From: Bacteroidota bacterium
Lineage (GTDB): Bacteria > Bacteroidota > Ignavibacteria > Ignavibacteriales > Ignavibacteriaceae
NCBI GenBank assembly: GCA_023433685.1
Contig: JAEYUD010000152.1
Location: forward strand, 1 to 12,991
Direction: 5' to 3'
Length of the DNA: 12,991 nucleotides
Made by a program: the position numbers and the translations under genes. Shown in pieces: positions 1-6,375 of the stretch; position 1 is the stretch's first letter; every line of letters begins with the position of its first letter. The notes beneath the pieces were generated by a model, which saw only the letters and a list, made by a program, of their open reading frames with translations, was not told the DNA's origin and searched no databases.

Positions 1-627
1 CGCCTCCACTTAGTCTCCCGCTCTAAATACAGAAAACGCTACTCCGAAGAGTATATAGATGAATTGCACGGGATTTTTGGCGATTTTTACTTTGTACCGG
101 AAGGGGGAAGCAACAAGACCGGTTACCTCGGTGCATCTGAAATGCTCCCTGATGATGCCGGGGATTTCAGACGGATATTCATGGCAACAGGTTCAGGTGG
201 CACTGTCGGTGGAAACCTCATCGCCGCAAGCAGGATGGGACTGAGTGAAACCGGAATTGTCTCCATACCGGTACTGAAAGACTTCAATTATGTTATCGAT
301 GAAGTGAAGAATATTCTCAAGACCGGAGGGGTGAACAGTTTCGATAGATTCGAAGTGCTGCCCGGCTGGCATCACGGCGGTTATGCTAAAATCACGGATG
401 AACTGATCGAATTCATCCGTGAATTTCAAGCTCTGTACAAGATTCCTCTTGATCCAGTCTACACCGGCAAGGTTCTGTTTGCGGTTTCTAAACTCTCACA
501 GTCAGGTGATATCAAACCTGACGAACGGGTCCTCGTTTATCACACCGGAGGCTTGCAAGGAATGTCCGGGTTTATCGAAAGATTTCCCCGGTTTGCCTTC
601 CTCTCGCGCGACTTGATAAAGGACTGA
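1..627 (+). CDS. ACC deaminase/D-cysteine desulfhydrase-like PLP enzyme, 5' truncated by window
   Basis: The reading frame is open from base 1, so the gene starts upstream and only about 208 C-terminal residues are present; a TTG at 64 is an internal codon, not the start. Visible family features are VPEGGSN followed by GYLGASEM, the glycine-rich phosphate-binding loop ATGSGGTVGG, the PVYTGK motif and the C-terminal HTGG motif. These are typical of the fold-type II PLP family that includes 1-aminocyclopropane-1-carboxylate deaminase and D-cysteine desulfhydrase (usually about 300-330 aa). The Schiff-base lysine would lie in the missing part. Members cleave small amino acids to a 2-oxo acid plus ammonia, with or without sulfide; the substrate cannot be decided here. 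The TGA stop at 625-627 directly abuts the stop of the convergent ammonia-lyase gene. Family is certain, substrate is open. Confidence 0.87.
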   Translation, partial: RLHLVSRSKYRKRYSEEYIDELHGIFGDFYFVPEGGSNKTGYLGASEMLPDDAGDFRRIFMATGSGGTVGGNLIAASRMGLSETGIVSIPVLKDFNYVIDEVKNILKTGGVNSFDRFEVLPGWHHGGYAKITDELIEFIREFQALYKIPLDPVYTGKVLFAVSKLSQSGDIKPDERVLVYHTGGLQGMSGFIERFPRFAFLSRDLIKD

Positions 628-2235
628 TCATGGATTCAGATCGTGAACCGTAAACGGACCGCCGTCTATCCACTGACGAACCAGTTCGATCTCGCTGCCA
701 AGATATGTATCGCCATCAGGCAAAGGAAGCAGTTTATTAAGGTCAGAAAACAGTACGCTGGTCCCGCTTCCCAATTGAGTCAGCTTGCCTTCCAGATATC
801 CCGGTTTCCCGTTTGTCATTTGAAGTGCCCGCAACGCGCAGAGGTTTTCGATCGCCAGAACGGTCTTCAGATTATCAAGCACTCTTAAGAGGTGCACCAC
901 CCCAACACTTCCCATCGACACAAAATCTTCCTGCCCGGCGGAAGTGGAAATCGACATTACAGACGCCGGGTTAGCCAGTACCCTGCTCTCACCAGCCCTG
1001 GCAGCGCCCGCGTACTGCGCCAGCATCAAGCCTGAATCCCCTTTTTCAGGCGAGATCGCCAGATTTGAAGGGAGACCAAAACTAAGATGTTTATTGAGCA
1101 TGCTGAACGATCTCTTGTCAGAAATGAGTGTCAGAGATACCAATGAAAGTTTCAAGTAGTCGATCACCGTGGCAAGAGGCTGACCATGGAAATTGGAACC
1201 GCTGTGGAATCTTAACTTTTCTCCAACTTCCTCAAAAAGCGGATTGTCGGTGGCAGAATTTATCTCGATCAGCAGCACATCTTCCATTTTCTCCAACGCC
1301 TCGAATGCTGCCCCGTGAACGGGTGGAACCGCGCGAAAACAATACCTGTCTTGAACACGCTCGGTTGCAGTGGAAGGGTCTTGCCCTTTAAACAACACTT
1401 TCTGCGCTTCCTTTGTTGCCCTGAGGGAGCCTTCAAGCATGTCACGCATCACTAAAGCCACATTCTCAATTCCCTTATGCGGTCTGTAACCGGCAAGAAA
1501 TTCACTGAACGCGTCCTGCTCGCCCCTTATCGCCTCAAGTGAGAGGGCGGCAGTCTGATTGGCGGTTTGCAGAAGTTTGTGAGCCTCTTTCGCCGCGTAT
1601 ATGGCGCAGGCCGACATGAAATTTGTTCCGTTCGTTAGCCCCATAGCCTCTTTGAATCCAAGTTTTACCGGCTTCAAACCCGCGGCTTGAAGTGCCTCAG
1701 GCGCGCTCATTAGTTCGCCTTTATACCAAGCCTTCGACTCGGGCAGACCGATCATCGCCCCCGCGATCATGGCAAGGGGTACAAGGTCACCACTGGCACC
1801 CACTGAACCCTGATCAAGCACTTCAGGTATCACGCCCTTATTCAGCATAAATTCAAGCATCTCTACTGTCTCAAGTGAAACTGCTGAAACCCCTTTGGCA
1901 AAAGAGTTTAGCCTGATTATCATCATCATTCGCACTATCTCTTCAGGTAGTGAGTCACCGGTTCCGCAATTGTGTGACTTAATGTACTTCTCCTGAAATG
2001 AAGCTGCTTCAGCGGGATCGATGAATGTGTCTTTAAGATTTCCCACTCCAACGTTTACGCCGTAAATTTTCTCATCCGGATTTTGATTTATCTGCTCCAA
2101 GAGTCTGTTGCGGCACTCTCTTACTCTTACTTTCGCCTCCGGTTCCAATTCAACCCTGTGGCGATTTATCGCCGCCCTGAAAACACTCCATGTGGTTAAC
2201 GACCTGCCATCAAGATAAAGTGTGTATTTGCTCAT
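628..2235 (-). CDS. hutH: MIO-dependent aromatic amino acid/histidine ammonia-lyase (HAL/PAL family)
   Basis: A 535-residue lyase of the histidine/phenylalanine ammonia-lyase family, close to usual HutH length (about 510). The Ala147-Ser148-Gly149 triad inside GSVGASGDL should cyclise to the MIO electrophile. Other conserved elements are Tyr58 in the YGVNVGVG loop, Asn202 in TNGTN, the VQDRYCFR block (Gln295, Tyr298, Arg301), EINSATDNP near 324-332 and QED at 435-437. The selectivity pair is Ser87-His88 (KSHNCGTG), as in histidine lyases; PAL normally has Phe-Leu and TAL His-Leu. QED also favours histidine. Against a textbook HutH, the usual His after QED is Phe here and no hutU, hutI or hutG is nearby. 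Start: ATG preceded by GGAAGA. It lies 29 nt downstream of hisS on the same strand, probably one operon. Family is certain; histidine as substrate is likely but unproven (an aminomutase or other lyase is possible). Confidence 0.9.
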   Translation of the reverse strand: MSKYTLYLDGRSLTTWSVFRAAINRHRVELEPEAKVRVRECRNRLLEQINQNPDEKIYGVNVGVGNLKDTFIDPAEAASFQEKYIKSHNCGTGDSLPEEIVRMMMIIRLNSFAKGVSAVSLETVEMLEFMLNKGVIPEVLDQGSVGASGDLVPLAMIAGAMIGLPESKAWYKGELMSAPEALQAAGLKPVKLGFKEAMGLTNGTNFMSACAIYAAKEAHKLLQTANQTAALSLEAIRGEQDAFSEFLAGYRPHKGIENVALVMRDMLEGSLRATKEAQKVLFKGQDPSTATERVQDRYCFRAVPPVHGAAFEALEKMEDVLLIEINSATDNPLFEEVGEKLRFHSGSNFHGQPLATVIDYLKLSLVSLTLISDKRSFSMLNKHLSFGLPSNLAISPEKGDSGLMLAQYAGAARAGESRVLANPASVMSISTSAGQEDFVSMGSVGVVHLLRVLDNLKTVLAIENLCALRALQMTNGKPGYLEGKLTQLGSGTSVLFSDLNKLLPLPDGDTYLGSEIELVRQWIDGGPFTVHDLNP

Positions 2236-2264
2236 TATTATTTGATCTTCCGTTGTAATATTGA

Positions 2265-3818
2265 TCAGCGATTCAGCATCGCTTTTACTGTTTCCACCAG
2301 TTCTCCGCGCGGAACTTCCTTCTGTATCTTTTGCTTCCAGTCTTCTTTGTTTTCAATTGATGCAGACATCTCTTTGCCGAGAGCCAGATCCCTCACTGTA
2401 ACCACTCCTTTTGCATGCTCGTCGCTGCCAAGTAGTATGCAAACGGGCGAGTTCATCTTGTCACCGTAACCGATCTGTTTTTTCAGTCCACGCTGGGCAC
2501 CATAATAAACCTCCGCGCTTATACCCGAAGCTCTTAGCTCCGCGGCGATCTTCTGGTATTCTCCCATAAGTTCATCGTCAAACACGGTGACCAGAACCGT
2601 TCCTTTCGATTTTTCTTCTGCCTGACCGGATAGTACCAGGAGTTCGGCGAGACGGTCGACCCCGATTGAGGCCCCCGCCGCGGGTACCTTGATTCCCAAC
2701 AGCCTCTCTACAAGACCATCGTATCTGCCACCACCACAGATCGAACCGACCCTCCTTGTGTTTCCCTTTGCATCGGTGAAGGTCAGCAAAGATTCGACTT
2801 CGTAAACGGGTCCCGTGTAATATCCCAATCCCCTTACTATTGAAGGAGAGAAAAGCACGCGGGTTTCATCGTATCCGGAGGCTACGAGAAGCTCGTTAAT
2901 ACGTTTTAATTCTGCAAGCCCGTCATCAAATTTTTCGTTACCGCTGCAAAGCGAAGCGAGTTCTTCTATTATCTCTGCACGTTTACGGTCTTCCATGAAA
3001 CGTTCGAAGTAACCTGTGATCTTCTTTACCATCGAAATATCGATTCCCAACCCCGGGATCACCGCGCCTGAAGAGTCTTTTCTCCCGGCTCCAAGTTCGG
3101 CGGCAATTCCATCAACCCCGATTTTATCGATCTTGTCGATAACGCGAAGAACAGCGGCTTCCCTCTCAGCACCTTCGATACCGATCGATTCAAGAAAACC
3201 TGATAGTATCTTACGGTTGTTGAGTTTAACAAGGTATGATGAACGGTGCAGCCCGATAGCTTCAAGGGCGTCGCTGAGCACCATGCAAGCTTCGGCATCG
3301 GTTGCCACATCCGCGGTGCCAACAGTGTCAAAATCGAGCTGCCAGAACTCACGGAACCTGCCCGGATCAAGCTTTGCCTCAAATCTGTAAACCGGTCCAT
3401 ATTGGTACCTTCTGAAAAGAGGGGCATTCCTGGTGGTTAACTGCCCTTTAAGCGACTGAATGAAAAGCTCCTCGGCATACATTCTGGCAAGCGGGGCTGT
3501 CAGGTCATATCTCATCGCCACGTGGTGATTCTCCATAACCACCTGCTCAAATTCATCCCTGAGCTCGGCACCATCATCTTTGAAAACGGGCTCAAGTTCG
3601 GGATTTCTGAAAGAATAAACCCCTTCGGCTACCGTTTCCTTGTCAGGAAGATATTTTCCGAGGTTCTCGGCATACTCAAGCACGGGGGTATCCCAGTGTT
3701 TGAATCCATAAAGTTCGTAAACCTTCCCTGCCCTCTCTACTATCTCTTTTCTCAGCTCATTCAGTTCAGGATGAATATCCCTGAATCCCTTTATCTTCCT
3801 GGGGATCATTCCGTTCAT
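2265..3818 (-). CDS. hisS: Histidyl-tRNA synthetase, long divergent (alphaproteobacterial-like) form
   Basis: Class II aminoacyl-tRNA synthetase that charges tRNA-His in the cytoplasm. From ATG 3818 it has 517 residues, well above the common bacterial length of about 420-450. In this numbering: RYDLTAPLAR at 103-112, motif 2 FRRYQYGPVYRFEA at 135-148 followed by DPGRFREF, histidine A motif RGLGYYTGPVYE at 329-340, histidine B motif GGGRYDGLV at 362-370, motif 3 GASIGVDRL near 382-390, then a C-terminal anticodon-binding domain (TVLVTVFDDE onward). Typical bacterial enzymes have RPEGTA and ERPQKGR instead; the forms here resemble the alphaproteobacterial/eukaryotic-like branch. The usual Asp of RGLDYY is Gly. 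Start: the frame extends to a GTG at 3830, but the ATG at 3818 has GTGGAA upstream and is preferred; ATG 3809 is also possible. The ammonia-lyase follows after 29 nt, and the matching tRNA-His is 1.9 kb upstream. Confidence 0.96.
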   Translation of the reverse strand: MNGMIPRKIKGFRDIHPELNELRKEIVERAGKVYELYGFKHWDTPVLEYAENLGKYLPDKETVAEGVYSFRNPELEPVFKDDGAELRDEFEQVVMENHHVAMRYDLTAPLARMYAEELFIQSLKGQLTTRNAPLFRRYQYGPVYRFEAKLDPGRFREFWQLDFDTVGTADVATDAEACMVLSDALEAIGLHRSSYLVKLNNRKILSGFLESIGIEGAEREAAVLRVIDKIDKIGVDGIAAELGAGRKDSSGAVIPGLGIDISMVKKITGYFERFMEDRKRAEIIEELASLCSGNEKFDDGLAELKRINELLVASGYDETRVLFSPSIVRGLGYYTGPVYEVESLLTFTDAKGNTRRVGSICGGGRYDGLVERLLGIKVPAAGASIGVDRLAELLVLSGQAEEKSKGTVLVTVFDDELMGEYQKIAAELRASGISAEVYYGAQRGLKKQIGYGDKMNSPVCILLGSDEHAKGVVTVRDLALGKEMSASIENKEDWKQKIQKEVPRGELVETVKAMLNR

Positions 3819-3851
3819 TTGCAATTCCACTTTTTCTAAAAATCATAAACT

Positions 3852-3859
3852 CAAATTTA
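3852..3859 (-). promoter_or_regulatory. Possible -7 box (TAAATTTG) of the hisS-lyase operon
   Basis: On the minus strand TAAATTTG matches the Bacteroidota -7 consensus TAnnTTTG exactly and lies about 33 nt before the preferred hisS ATG. No convincing -33 TTTG lies 19-21 nt further upstream. An 8-mer with two free positions occurs by chance in AT-rich DNA, so this is a suggestion. The 3831-3962 interval between hisS and the divergent membrane-protein gene must hold promoters in both directions; no hairpin or repeat was seen in it. Confidence 0.35.
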
Positions 3860-3962
3860 CAAAAAGTTGATCAGTCAGGGGAATTGTAGCGAGAATGGTT
3901 TGACTCAATTCCTCTTAAGTTTTATATTACTGAACTGTTTTTCATTTATTACGAACCGGAAT

Positions 3963-4610
3963 TTGAAACTACTCCACTCTCTCCGAGAACCTTTTAATGC
4001 CCTTTCACACCTGCTTGGTGTGGCTCTTACCTTTTCGGCTCTTGTGCTACTGCTGAACAGGATTGAACCGGCTGTATCACAGACCCATGTTATCGCTTTC
4101 ATCATTTTCGCCATCGCACAGGTGCTGATGTTTTCTGCAAGTACCATCTATCATTCAGTGCCCGTGCAAGACAGTAAATTGGTGGTTCTTCGTAAGATCG
4201 ATCATATAATGATCTTCGTTTCAATCGCGGGATCATATACACCCGTCTGCCTGATCACGCTGAAAGGTGGCTGGGGTTACTCGTTGCTGGTTGTTGTGTG
4301 GCTTATAGCGATCGCGGGGCTTTTTATTAAGATTTTTTGGCTCCATGCTCCGAGAAAGCTATACACCGCGATCTATCTCAGCATGGGGTGGCTTGTTATT
4401 GTGGCGATCTATCCCTTATACACGAACTTACCCGGAGGTGGCTGGGTCTGGCTCGGTTTTGAGGCTTTGTTTTACACGGTGGGTGCTGTAATTTATGCCA
4501 TGAAAAAACCCGATCCTCTTTCAGGGACGATCGGGTTTCATGGAATATTTCACATTTTTATTCTGCTCGGAGCGATCTCACACTTCATGCTCCTCTACTT
4601 TTACATCTGA
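3963..4610 (+). CDS. Hemolysin III / YqfA (PAQR-like, CREST superfamily) seven-helix membrane protein
   Basis: An inner-membrane protein with about seven hydrophobic segments. From TTG 3963 it has 215 residues, the usual size of the family. The N-terminus has the family signature REPFNALSHLLG (8-19). CREST-type metal-site motifs are all present: SxxxH at Ser60-His64, Asp80-His81 in KIDHIMIF, GSYTP at 90-94, and HxxxH at His193-His197 in GFHGIFHIF. Some relatives (Bacillus cereus hemolysin III) were described as haemolytic; most bacterial members have no settled role, so the name should not be read as a toxin call. The start is uncertain: there is no ATG before the conserved core, and TTG 3900 or TTG 3867 would add a hydrophobic stretch that the family lacks. 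Its last 10 nt overlap the end of the convergent pirin gene. Confidence 0.87.
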   Translation: MKLLHSLREPFNALSHLLGVALTFSALVLLLNRIEPAVSQTHVIAFIIFAIAQVLMFSASTIYHSVPVQDSKLVVLRKIDHIMIFVSIAGSYTPVCLITLKGGWGYSLLVVVWLIAIAGLFIKIFWLHAPRKLYTAIYLSMGWLVIVAIYPLYTNLPGGGWVWLGFEALFYTVGAVIYAMKKPDPLSGTIGFHGIFHIFILLGAISHFMLLYFYI

Positions 4611-5626
4611 GTGGGATCCTCTTCCACTCCATTCAGGTGAGTCGCGAACCGCTCTTTCTCTTTCGGGTGAACGTTATCGCGCCGTGACCAGGGCCACCCC
4701 CCGAACTGTGTGGCATCAAAATCAACGAATGCTTTCATTATCTCCTGACGCGAGTTCATTACAAATGGACCGTGCTGAAAGACAGGCTCACCTATCGGTT
4801 TTCCTTGCAACAATAACAGACTGCATCCATCGTCTCCGGCTGTAATTAACATTTCACGGTCTGCAACCAATTGAGCCGCGTGATAGCCTTCCACTTCCTG
4901 TCCGTCTACATTTAAGGATGTACCTTCATAAAAATAGAGAACGCGGAATGTTTCAGCAGAAGCAGCAGGAAGTTTCCACTTCGCGCCCGGTTCCATTTTT
5001 ATAAGCCAGATCAATACCTCGTTTTCGGGATCAGCCGCCCATGAATCGGGTGCCGGGGCGAGGGCGGAAATTTCACCTTTTGAGCCGGCAATAACCCTGA
5101 TCGAAGTTTTAGCACCACTCTCATCAGTTGAAGTGTAAACAGGTATCTCCTCTGCCCAAAGCATTTTAAAGAATGGTTCTGCCATTTTTTTCGCACGTGG
5201 CAGGTTGAGCCAAACCTGAAAAAGTTCAAGAGTGTTTTCCTTGTCATCATTCAACAATGGGAACATTTCACTGTGCTGCAGCCCGCTTCCGGCTGTCATC
5301 CATTGAACGTCACCATTTCCGTATCTCCCCGCCTGGCCGTGAGAGTCGGAGTGGTCAACATATCCGTTTAACACGATCGTAACGGTTTCAAATCCCCTGT
5401 GAGGATGTGCCGGAAACCCGGGGATAGTCTCACCATGGTACATCCGCCAACCGTCTTTAGGGGTGAAGTCTTCACCCAGGCGCCTCCCTTCAAGCGAAGC
5501 ATCAGGACCCATCTCACCATTTCCCTTTGGATAGAAATCGTGATGGTGAACGCAAAAAAGATAAGGATCAAGCACAGGCCACTGAAAACCCAGCGGCTGC
5601 ACCGCGATAATTGAATTGCTGCTCAT
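4601..5626 (-). CDS. Pirin family protein (bicupin)
   Basis: A 341-residue cytosolic bicupin. The N-terminal cupin has the pirin signature HPHRGFETV and all four metal ligands, His74, His76, His118 and Glu120 (GLQHSEM), so an iron-binding site like that of human pirin is expected. The C-terminal pirin domain is recognisable from GPFVMNSRQEI and a following FGGWPW. It is somewhat longer than the common 230-300 aa pirins. Characterised relatives include quercetin 2,3-dioxygenases (E. coli YhhW) and regulatory or redox-sensing proteins; nothing here selects one role. The start is firm: ATG 5626 has CCGGAGG a few bases upstream. The gene lies immediately after tRNA-His and its terminator on the same strand, so its mRNA must arise by read-through or from a promoter within the tRNA/terminator region. 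Confidence 0.92.
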   Translation of the reverse strand: MSSNSIIAVQPLGFQWPVLDPYLFCVHHHDFYPKGNGEMGPDASLEGRRLGEDFTPKDGWRMYHGETIPGFPAHPHRGFETVTIVLNGYVDHSDSHGQAGRYGNGDVQWMTAGSGLQHSEMFPLLNDDKENTLELFQVWLNLPRAKKMAEPFFKMLWAEEIPVYTSTDESGAKTSIRVIAGSKGEISALAPAPDSWAADPENEVLIWLIKMEPGAKWKLPAASAETFRVLYFYEGTSLNVDGQEVEGYHAAQLVADREMLITAGDDGCSLLLLQGKPIGEPVFQHGPFVMNSRQEIMKAFVDFDATQFGGWPWSRRDNVHPKEKERFATHLNGVEEDPTQM

Positions 5627-5629
5627 AGA

Positions 5630-5636
5630 ACCTCCG
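5630..5636 (-). promoter_or_regulatory. Strong Shine-Dalgarno site for the pirin gene
   Basis: The minus strand reads CCGGAGGTTCT then ATG, a near-ideal anti-16S match with about 5 nt spacing. It is the clearest ribosome binding site in the window and fixes the pirin start. Most other genes here have weak sites or coupled starts. Confidence 0.75.
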
Positions 5637-5640
5637 GAAA

Positions 5641-5676
5641 TAAAAAAAGCCTTGCTTAATGGGGATTAAACAAGGC
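5641..5676 (-). terminator. Intrinsic terminator after tRNA-His
   Basis: On the minus strand GCCTTGTTTAAT (5676-5665) pairs with ATTAAGCAAGGC (5660-5649) around a CCCC loop, giving a 12-bp stem with a single G-U wobble, followed at once by seven T residues (5648-5642). This is a textbook Rho-independent terminator, 10 nt after the last encoded tRNA base. It ends 14 nt before the pirin start codon, so it could also act as a read-through or attenuation point for that gene. Confidence 0.9.
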
Positions 5677-5686
5677 CGGAATCATG

Positions 5687-5760
5687 TACCGTCCATAAGA
5701 TTCGAACTTATGACCTTCTGAGCCACAGTCAGACGCTCTAACCAACTGAGCTAGGACGGC
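5687..5760 (-). tRNA. tRNA-His (anticodon GTG), lacking encoded G-1 and with A73
   Basis: A complete cloverleaf of 74 nt. Acceptor GCCGTCC pairs with GGACGGT (six Watson-Crick pairs plus G1:U72), T8-A9, D stem GCTC/GAGC, anticodon stem TCTGA/TCAGA with loop CTGTGGC (anticodon GTG at 34-36), variable loop AGGTC, T stem ATAAG/CTTAT with loop TTCGAAT. All stems pair fully. Counting back from T8-A9, the acceptor strand has the normal seven bases; the base at -1 is T, not the G expected in tRNA-His, and the discriminator is A73, not C73. CCA is not encoded (CAT follows). U39 is a potential TruA site and G34 a potential queuosine site. The G1:U72, A73, no-G-1 combination matches what is known for Caulobacter-type tRNA-His. 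The cognate hisS lies 1.9 kb downstream. Confidence 0.97.
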
Positions 5761-5775
5761 AAATAATTTAGACTA

Positions 5776-5806
5776 CAAATATAACATTTTTTCACGATTT
5801 TTGAAA
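5776..5806 (-). promoter_or_regulatory. Probable promoter of tRNA-His (Bacteroidota-type)
   Basis: On the minus strand TATATTTG (5783-5776) matches the Bacteroidota -7 consensus TAnnTTTG exactly and lies 15 nt before tRNA base G1. TTTC (5806-5803) is 19 nt further upstream, three of four bases of the -33 consensus TTTG at the expected distance. The same TTTC-N19-TATATTTG arrangement occurs before the lipoprotein gene at 6335-6365, which supports it. Confidence 0.6.
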
Positions 5807-5829
5807 GTACCCAAGTCAAAAAATGATCA

Positions 5830-5858
5830 TTGACATTTCTGATTTTTTACATTAACTT
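5830..5858 (+). promoter_or_regulatory. Possible promoter for the small exported protein gene
   Basis: TTGACA (5830-5835), a 17-nt spacer, then TAACTT (5853-5858), giving a perfect sigma70-type -35 with a weak -10. TAACTTGA also partly resembles the Bacteroidota -7 box. It lies about 58 nt before the preferred start codon at 5917. Confidence 0.4.
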
Positions 5859-5916
5859 GAAGCCGGAATAATGAATTTTACCTTTTAATCGTTCTTCTCA
5901 ATTAATGAGGCATCCT

Positions 5917-6309
5917 ATGAGAAAATTTTTCTTTATTGCAGCGTTTTTTACGGTTCTCGCCCTCACCGCCCGCCCACAAGAAATCTACTTCTGTGAAGGG
6001 ATCGGTGACAACGGGCAGCCCGTTAACCCCTCTTCCCTTTTCAGGATCGATAAAAAAGGGGGTTACTTCTATTTTCTGGTTAAACTGCCGTTCGAGATCA
6101 ATTGCACGCAGGTCGATTTCAAACTTTACAGTATTGGCTCAGGAGGCAGCCTGACCTACGAGACCACCATCAGTACGGATACCCAAAATGACTGGACCTG
6201 GTTCTGGAAAAAAGTGACCTTCTATCTGCCGGGTAGTTATCAGATCAACGCGGTTGACTGCAATGGTGAGGTAATTGTAAGTGGTACCGTGGATATAGAG
6301 TTCAAGTGA
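5917..6309 (+). CDS. Small exported protein, function unknown
   Basis: Not recognised. A 130-residue protein with a clear signal peptide: MRKFF, a hydrophobic run to about residue 18, and probable cleavage near Ala18 to Gln21. The mature part is about 110 residues, rich in Gly, Tyr, Phe, Thr and Ser, with alternating polar and hydrophobic residues (YFYFLVKL, FKLYSIGSGG, WTWFWKKVTFYL, SGTVDIEF), which suggests a single beta-sandwich domain. Three Cys remain in the mature part (FCEG, NCTQ, DCNG), so a disulfide is possible. The start at 5917 is preferred because GAGG lies 7 nt upstream; the ATG at 5905 would add four residues before the charged n-region. The following lipoprotein gene starts 66 nt downstream with its own promoter-like box, so co-transcription is uncertain. 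Confidence 0.7.
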   Translation: MRKFFFIAAFFTVLALTARPQEIYFCEGIGDNGQPVNPSSLFRIDKKGGYFYFLVKLPFEINCTQVDFKLYSIGSGGSLTYETTISTDTQNDWTWFWKKVTFYLPGSYQINAVDCNGEVIVSGTVDIEFK

Positions 6310-6334
6310 CCCCCACGGTGAAGCTCTGATTTGT

Positions 6335-6365
6335 TTTCCCAACCGGTCCGGGAAGGTTATATTTG
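6335..6365 (+). promoter_or_regulatory. Probable Bacteroidota-type promoter of the lipoprotein-esterase operon
   Basis: TTTC (6335-6338), 19 nt, then TATATTTG (6358-6365): an exact TAnnTTTG -7 box with a 3/4 -33 match, identical in layout to the tRNA-His promoter. Only 10 nt separate the box from the lipoprotein ATG, so the transcript would have a leader of just a few bases. Confidence 0.5.
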
Positions 6366-6375
6366 TAAACTGAAT

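Noticed and set aside
3867..4610. Calling the hemolysin III-like gene a haemolysin toxin
   Set aside because: The motifs are those of the PAQR-like membrane family; the historical name is weak evidence for toxin activity and nothing nearby supports it.
5687..5761. Reading the tRNA as a canonical tRNA-His with an encoded G-1
   Set aside because: T8-A9 and the D stem fix the numbering; only seven acceptor bases precede T8 and all pair with 66-72, so the G at 5760 is G1 and the base before it is T.
6300..6360. Possible hairpin around CCGGTCCGG after the small exported protein gene
   Set aside because: Only about 4 bp of stem can form and there is no T run, so it is not supported as a terminator.
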